Below, piece by piece: positions 57,701-64,000 of a stretch of 64,000 bases of DNA. A program made the translations under genes and the position numbers. Source of the DNA: Neopestalotiopsis rosae (Eukaryota; Ascomycota; Sordariomycetes; Amphisphaeriales; Sporocadaceae); assembly GCA_023078685.1 (NCBI GenBank), contig JALGAS010000008.1, positions 2,232,001 through 2,296,000 of the forward strand. Reading direction: 5' to 3'. The first letter of the stretch is position 1; every line of letters starts with the position of its first letter. The notes beneath the pieces were generated by a model. The model saw only the letters and a program-made list of their open reading frames with translations, did not search any database and was not told the origin of the DNA.

Positions 57701-60006
57701 TTATGCCTGACAACTTAACGCCTATAGTATTCGATTTTGGCTGCTCGATAGTCTTTTCTCGGCTTTGATATAGTCTGCGGTCATCGGATTCCAATTGCTT
57801 GGAGATGTGTCCTTCTGTGCTCGTGTTATTTGACGATCTATTGAGAGAGTGAAAGCTGAATCTGGCGTCATACGGGTCGATGCCCATGATGACCAGCACA
57901 CGAACAGATCCTGCAAGCTGGATGAGATGGGCTCGCTCGCCGTTGTTTTGTTCGGCCGCAGTGCCCCAGGGCGGACTCATAGCGGCAGGCAAGCCACATG
58001 CCCTCTCCCGCTGTCAAGTTGCAGGTCGGGTTGCACCAGAAGCATTTCAACTGGCTTATGGCTGCTGTATGCAGGGCCGCTGGCTGGGCTGGCTGGCTAG
58101 TTATTGTGCTGGTGTGCTGTAGTGTCCAAAACTAGAGCATGCTTTATGATTAAGGTATGGACGGACTCGAAGCTGAACGAAGGCTCCCAGTCTCTGCCTA
58201 ACCGCAATATGCAAACGACCTTGAAGAAGCTGTTGGGAGGGAATTGCACGGGGATGCGCTTGGAGGCTTGGCATTGTCCACGTCTGCGCCGCTTTGTGGA
58301 CACTGGAGGGGAAGTCGTGAATCGATATGGCGTGACATAGCAGCTAGATCGCACTTACATGACACATGCGAATGGATCTATTCTTATTACCTAGGTTAGG
58401 TAGGCAAGAAAGACGACAAGCAAAACAAAACAAGACAGTACCTTTGAGGGCGAGAACGTTGACTAGGCAAAGCATTGAGGTACTTTATCAGCAGCTCAGC
58501 TAAAGCTAGATAATAGTATGCTGTAGAAGGGACGGGAAAGGAAAATACTCTGTGCATACCTAGGTAGATAGATAGATGGTGTGGCTTCACTTATTAGGAT
58601 CAAGCTCACCTCACCGTCTGCCCCGACCTGAGGTAAATCATTCGCACCCGTGCATGCTTTTGCTGACAGGCTACCGGGCAGCCAATCCGTCGATCCTGTC
58701 TGTGGTCGTGTTCCTGGCAGGAACAGACCCTCCTCGACGACGGATGGATGGGATGGAATGGGGATGGGGCCTTTGGGTACATGATCTTTTTTGGGGTGGC
58801 TGGCCGCTGCCCTTGAATGTCAAGTCCTGGTCGCCAAGGTACAACGACGGCACCAAACCTAGAAAGAGGCCCTGGAAGATGTGGTGATTTGGGGTCCGTC
58901 TTCCTACTTAGCGAGATACACGGTATAATGGAATGCAGGGCGACGGAGCCCTCCAGGTTTTTCTACGTTCTACCTGCCCCCGGTACCCATAGCTTTACAC
59001 ATACCTACGCAGTAGAATGTTACATACATGCTATGCTCACCTACACTACTGTACCCCCGATGACCATTCTTTATCACTACTAAACCTGCATATACGCAAT
59101 CAGATCCTGTATGTACCTGGCAGACCCGACAGGGACCCTGGACGGCCTTCCACATCTCAATGTTTCCCTGAAACCGACACACACGTTGGTCTCTTTATTT
59201 TATCGTCGGGCCCATCGTCCGATCATATGGATGATTTCTCGCTAAAGACTATACCATGTACGAAAAGGGTAGAGATTCAAAACAAAAGATTGGCTTGAGG
59301 CTGTACAGACTTCAGGATGAAGTGCGAGGGGGTTCGCATTTTTAGCTCGGTTGGGAGTTTGGGGAATGCCTTGGCTTTCTGGCTTCCTGGCCTTCCTGGC
59401 CTTCCTTTCAAATACATTCATTGCCTCCATATTGCCCTGCATGCCCTCTTGTAACCCACCCCTGGACCACCATGTGGCTAAGGAAATTAGTTTGGGATTC
59501 GGGATTGCATTGCATTACTTGCATTTTATGATTTATATTGAATCGCATCGGAGGAACAATAAACTCAAATTCGTGATGAGGTATTCAATACTACACTTAC
59601 TGTATGTTTGAAAGTATGACGGTAGGTAGGCAGGCTGAGGTGGTATGTCAGGTCAATCAATCATCAAATACGGTCTGGCTCCCCAGGTTACTAGTGTGAG
59701 AGATCATATATTCCGCCCCTCCAGTGTGTCCATCGCTCATACTATGTATGTCAGATGTATGTAGGTCGCAGGTTGGTATGTAGGTATGGCTGCTTCTGTA
59801 CATAGTACAGTAGCTCCCACCTAGGTCACTTAATAAGTGCAAACAGGTAGTCCCTGTCGCATTGTCTGCAATCCGCCGGGCATTTCGGCATTCGATCGAC
59901 GCTAAACGGTCCAGACTGACGTGAATGAAGGGAAAGTAGGAAAGGAGATCGAGAGAAAAAGAAGAGACATACGTACTTGCTCAGGTACGTACTCGTGATG
60001 AACTAA

Positions 60007-60031
60007 TAGACTGATCAATCAGATCAGTCTA
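60007..60031. repeat. Short perfect palindrome, 10-bp arms, 5-nt loop
   Basis: TAGACTGATC (60007-60016) and GATCAGTCTA (60022-60031) are exact reverse complements. Confidence 0.8.
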
Positions 60032-61220
60032 GTCATATTGATAAAATGTCAATTGAAATCCGAGCTATATCGCATACTTCGTACGTTCTTTCTATAGCCA
60101 AGGGCAAGTTGATGCCGAGGTACCTCGAGCGTCCTGGCTTTTCTCGTTTGATCAATTTCCCCCCTTGTGGTGGAGATGGGGGGTCATCCTAGAGTGGTCC
60201 TTGTCTTAGATGCCCAGCAGGAAGAAGAAAATAGTGAGCAAGACAAGAAGAAGCAAAAAGAGACAGATGAGGGCTGCAGCTCAACCAATCCAGCAACAAT
60301 TCAATACAGATGCATCAGATGTGTGTGCATGTATGTGTGTGTGCACCATGATGGATGCTGGTACAAGACAAAAACAACAACATCAACATTCCTGCCCCTG
60401 ATGAATTGTAATTACAATGACCGACCTACAGTAAAGACAAACCTAATAACGGTTACCTTGACCTACCTTACAATTGATATACGTACGGAGCATGGGGATG
60501 AATGCAGTACGAGGGATACCTGAACAACTACTACAGAGACAGACAGTGCTTCTATTCCATCCCATCCTAACCTACTGTAGTACTTCGTACATCAATTACC
60601 CTACCAGACCTATGTACCTAGTCCTCTTCTTACACTAATCATTTGATTTAGACTGCGCTTGTCACATAGTACATACTTCCTCCGTACATTTATCTTATTA
60701 CCCACCTTTCAACTTGCCCCCCCTCGTCACCCAAGTCACCCAGTCCCCTCCAGTCCCCTCCAGTCTCCGCCCCAAGGTACCTTGGCGCGCAGGCCAAGCT
60801 GCGCATGGCTTGCGTACAGGCTAGTTAGGTACCTACATATCTTTCCATGCAGGTCGTTCTGGGTGTCCGCTATTAATTTGAACGTCTGCTTGGGGTCCAA
60901 AATCCTTCTCTGCCCATTCTTTCCGCCTTCTGTGGGTTCGTTTGTACCTACTTTGTCTGCGACTTGGACACTAGACACCAAGAAAAAAAAAGTGACGGGG
61001 TGCACCTCAACTAGGACCATCTTTTCCCTTCCCTCCAGTCGTGCACCGGACTTCTTTTATACGTCCTCGCTACCTCCCATTTAGAACGGAGCTCTTTCTC
61101 GGGACGAGCCGAGTTCCCTCTTTTCCTTCCCTCAAATTTCAATCGCCGCTCTTCATCGGGGCCGTCGTAGCTTTTTAGGTCCTTTTTGTTTCCTTTTTAT
61201 TTCATGTCTTGATACCCCCC

Positions 61221-61245
61221 CAATACAATACAATACAATACAATA
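61221..61245. repeat. CAATA pentanucleotide repeat in leader region
   Basis: Five tandem CAATA units about 370 bases before the start codon of the PH-like gene. Confidence 0.9.
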
Positions 61246-61330
61246 CACTTTACTACTGTACCCCCACCACCACAACCACTACTACTACCACCACCAAAGT
61301 AGTAAAGCATCAGAGAGAGGAAACAAGTAC

Positions 61331-61394
61331 GAAAAGGAAGGAAAGAAGAGAAGAGAGAAAGAGACAGGAAGAGAAAGAAAGAAAGAAACAAAGA
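61331..61394. repeat. Purine-rich tract in leader region
   Basis: About 64 bases almost wholly A and G (GAAAGAAAGAAA-type), directly upstream of the PH-like gene and likely transcribed in its 5' UTR. Confidence 0.7.
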
Positions 61395-61613
61395 CGGGCT
61401 CTTTTCTCTAATTTGTTTCGGGTTGTCGTCGTTTGATATGTCACCTCTAATTCACTAATACCGCCCACGACCTTTCTCGTTGCCCATCGATCTTTTGCGC
61501 AACGTCAAGAACAAAGGGATCCAATCTTCTTGTTTCGTGGTCACCCTATCGTTACGGCCAACACATCTGTCCGCGATCCCGACGTGCAACAACACACACC
61601 AAGCCGAGGCATC

Positions 61614-63513
61614 ATGGAGGGCTTCTTGTTGGTTCCTCCCGATCGGTCCGCCTTGATCGGTCGTGCTGCCTGGAAGGTAAATCCCCTCTCTTCCCCTTCC
61701 TTTCCGTCACGTCCAAATCAACCACTACCATTTGCGATACACCAAAAGAAAGAATAGCCAATTGACCATGATGTAGCAACGATTGGTCGTTGTCGGCAGC
61801 CCGCTGAGAGACGTGGCTCAGTCGAGTCCAAGTCTGTCACAGGTCCTGTCCACGAGCCGTATCAAGGAAGCTCGCGGCTCCAGCAACAAGATCAAGCAGA
61901 CTCCGGCACCCGATGCCATATACTTGTCAATATACAAGACCAAGGAGGATTGGGACGCCGTTCAGCAACACTCGTTTGCCTCCATAACCGAATGCGTCGT
62001 GCAAAACTTTGCCCCACGAAAACAGGGCCCGCCGCTGCCCACGCTCATTCTACAAATCTCCCCCGACCCAGCCACGGACAAGCTGCGGAAGCGGCGGTCG
62101 AGTCGCACAGCTGGCTTGACCTCGACAAAGGACTCTGGTCCCATGACGCTGTACTTTCGCCCTGCCGACGACCACTACACTCTGCATGACTGGGCTCGGT
62201 GCATCACTTCTCTGATGCAACCGGGAGTCCCGGGAGGCAACAAGTCTTTCCAACAAAATCCGAGCACGCCCATTTCACCTCTTTTCTCGAATCCTTTCGC
62301 TTCAACGTCGTCCCGTGATGCCTCTGAGTCGATACGGCAAACGATCTCGCACAGCCAGAGCCAATCAAGCCAATCCAGATCAAGCCGGGACCGGCCGGTC
62401 ACCTTCTCGTCGGGATCACCGAGTCTGAGGTCGAGGAAGAGTGATTTGTCGTCACATGCGAGCTCGGTCAATGCCATGGGCATGGGATACATGGTTCCTG
62501 GCCAGCACTACACGACTGTGCTACCCTCGGATCTCCCATCACCGGCAACCACGGTATTTGACTACCCAGGGGACTACATGCTTGGATGGACATCCGCTCA
62601 GGGACGTTCGTCCACTCTGAGCTCTCCTGCTCGGGGTAGGGGCAGCGTAGGTTCCCAGGGCCAGCAGGGCCCACCAATGTCGACATCACCTCCATTTCCT
62701 AGAGAGACGATCCTTGACCGAGCGTTCCAGATGAGGCGCATTCCCGGATCGGACCGAGAAGCCCTTCCGGGTGAGGAGAATCTCAGCTCTTTGGCCAGAT
62801 TTGAGGCTTTGATGCGGGAGAAGGAGGAGCAGCGCAAGAAGGAGAAGGAGAAGTTGACGCTCATCACGCCACCCATGACGAGCACCTGGGAGGACGACGA
62901 TTCCGATCAGGACGACCTCAACGACGCAACCGACGACGACTCCACAGACGAAGATGTCTTTGAGGAGGAGATTTCGGGCGACAGACACGCAATCAGACCC
63001 TCGACGCACCACAGTCTCCATTATCTATCCAACCGGCACAGTTCTGTTTCTCACATTGGAAGGACAGCTCTGAGCTTTCATGCAGACTCGGGAGCATATG
63101 ACGGGGAGTCAATTGCTCGCCCACATACCGCCCATTCCAGGCCACGGACTCACATGTCCCCCAGGACAGGCAGCCAACCACAGGTACCCCAATCACCACT
63201 CGAGCCTCCACCAAGGCCGCGGGAGGATGCCAGCCTCCGGCCACATGCCGAAAAACGCAATTCTGCCTCGAGCGCAAAGCGTCTCAGCTTTACCGAATTC
63301 ACCCGCCGACTCAGCAGTACGAGCAGCCTTTTAATAGTGCAGACCAATCAAAGCGCTGGTAGCAGCAGAGCAAGCAGCGAGTACGAAGCCCAGCAGACCA
63401 CGCCTCGGGGCGGGCACAATACCCGTAATACGCCGCGACCTACCGAACAAGAAAAGTGTAACTGGCGCGGCAGTATTGGTGTATTTGGAGGCGGCGAAGG
63501 CGGATTCCTATGA
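61614..63513 (+). CDS. PH-like, Ser-rich protein of unknown function
   Basis: Two exons, 61614-61676 and 61777-63513, joined in phase 0 (AAG|GTAAAT donor, TAG acceptor); 599 residues. The first 150 residues resemble a pleckstrin-homology fold: MEGFLLVPPDRSALIGRAAW, then strands with QRLVVVGSPL, AIYLSIYKTKEDWDAVQQHS and TLYFRPADDHYTLHDWARCI, the last like the C-terminal PH helix with its conserved Trp. The rest is low-complexity and disordered: Ser/Arg-rich, Gly/Pro-rich, a Glu/Lys-rich coil (ALMREKEEQRKKEKEK), an acidic Asp-rich run, and a conserved-looking KRLSFTEFTRRLSSTSSLLI segment. A role in membrane-associated signalling or polarity is plausible but inferred. It is preceded by an unusually long intergenic region. 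Confidence 0.75.
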
Positions 63514-64000
63514 GATTTTACTGGAGGCGAATCCGGAACCAGACACCAGAAGCCATACTACGGCATTTCTTTTTATTTTTTTACCGTCTATTGTCACGAC
63601 TCGGCGCGATCGACATTTCACGAGATCACCCGACATGTTATCCTGTACGATAAGGAACGTCCCTTTTTCCCTGTCACGACTTTCATGACCGAAATTTCTC
63701 CGAGATATTGCTTTGTTGAGGCGAAGTTGAGCATTTTTCCCATTTTTCTGGACATGCCACAATTTGTCAGTCCGCAAGCTGGTCCCTTTTGAAGATATTG
63801 GGAACCTAGGAGAGTTGAAATTCTGGAGAAGAACCTTAGCGAGCATTCGGAGGGGAGTACCTGTATTTTTTATTTTATCGTTGTCCTAGCAGAGATTCCT
63901 GGACATGTAATGCTAAGATGGACCAATGTGATATGATCAAAGTATCTGGCAAAAAACATTCCTTCCAAACCGATATCCCCTCATTCCATGTATTGATGAA
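63514..64000. other. 3' flank of the PH-like gene
   Basis: AT-rich 3' UTR-like sequence to the window edge. A minus-strand frame at 63508-63846 has no domain and is treated as chance. Confidence 0.4.

Larger units (their letters stand above)
51262..61613. other. 10.3-kb gene desert with simple repeats
   Basis: No frame here carries a recognisable domain or joins into a multi-exon gene. The longest (55754-56248 minus, 164 codons; 57549-57992 minus, 147 codons) overlap equally long frames on the other strand. Simple sequences include A/T runs (51805-51830, 52770-52784, 54239-54249), an AC repeat (53341-53363), a 20-C run (54686-54705), and several AGGTAGG or ACCTAGGT-like words (58390, 58560, 59623, 59760, 60830). 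Near the right end is the leader of the next gene with a CAATA repeat and a purine tract. The region could be a long promoter, a lncRNA locus or decayed transposon DNA. Confidence 0.5.

Overview
This 64-kb window is nuclear DNA of a filamentous ascomycete, most likely a Sordariomycete and probably from the order Hypocreales. The evidence is intron structure (short introns of about 45-100 nt, GTAAGT/GTGAGT-like donors, CTAAC/CTGAC branch points just upstream of CAG/TAG acceptors), the protein families present, and one core gene every few kb on both strands. There are no bacterial features, CRISPR arrays or recognisable tRNA/rRNA genes. Gene models were joined by eye; wherever splicing decides the protein I checked reading frame and intron phase.

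Layout. 1-5 kb: start of the ribosomal protein gene RPS7, a Cys-rich single-pass membrane protein, and a five-exon gene of unknown function with further unresolved coding blocks upstream. 5-7 kb: AT-rich DNA without a clear gene. 7-10.2 kb: a small four-helix membrane protein and a six-exon cytochrome P450 on the same strand, resembling a small secondary-metabolism pair. 11.6-25 kb: a conserved housekeeping block: ATG16, DOT1, a CaMKK/SNF1-activating-type kinase, BET5, PEX3, ATG101. 25-29 kb: a gene-poor island with the two most unusual non-coding structures: a perfect 18-bp hairpin between diverged direct repeats, and a 640-bp element built of GTCGTCGAG nonamers and closed by 25-bp inverted repeats. 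29-43.5 kb: PET127, WDR83/MORG1, a KRE2/KTR mannosyltransferase, a GCP5-like gamma-tubulin complex protein, YJU2, and a 77-aa Ser-rich protein. 43.5-49.3 kb: no convincing gene. 49.4-51.3 kb: CDC16/APC6. 51.3-61.6 kb: a 10.3-kb gene desert rich in simple repeats. 61.6-63.5 kb: a PH-like, Ser-rich protein.

How the genes work together. Most genes are independent eukaryotic housekeeping functions: translation, autophagy (Atg16 lipidation scaffold and Atg101 of the Atg1 complex), peroxisome biogenesis (Pex3), ER-Golgi traffic (Bet5), chromatin (Dot1), nutrient or calcium signalling (kinase), mitochondrial RNA (Pet127), glycosylation (KTR), microtubule nucleation (GCP5), splicing (Yju2) and mitosis (Cdc16). 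They are not an operon. Several are divergent pairs that could share promoters: PEX3/ATG101, PET127/WDR83, KTR/GCP5 and kinase/BET5. The most notable points are the TIR-bounded nonamer element, an apparently mutated splice acceptor (GG instead of AG) inside the kinase gene, the hairpin/direct-repeat scar, the orphan five-exon gene with overlapping upstream coding blocks, and the long desert upstream of the PH-like gene.
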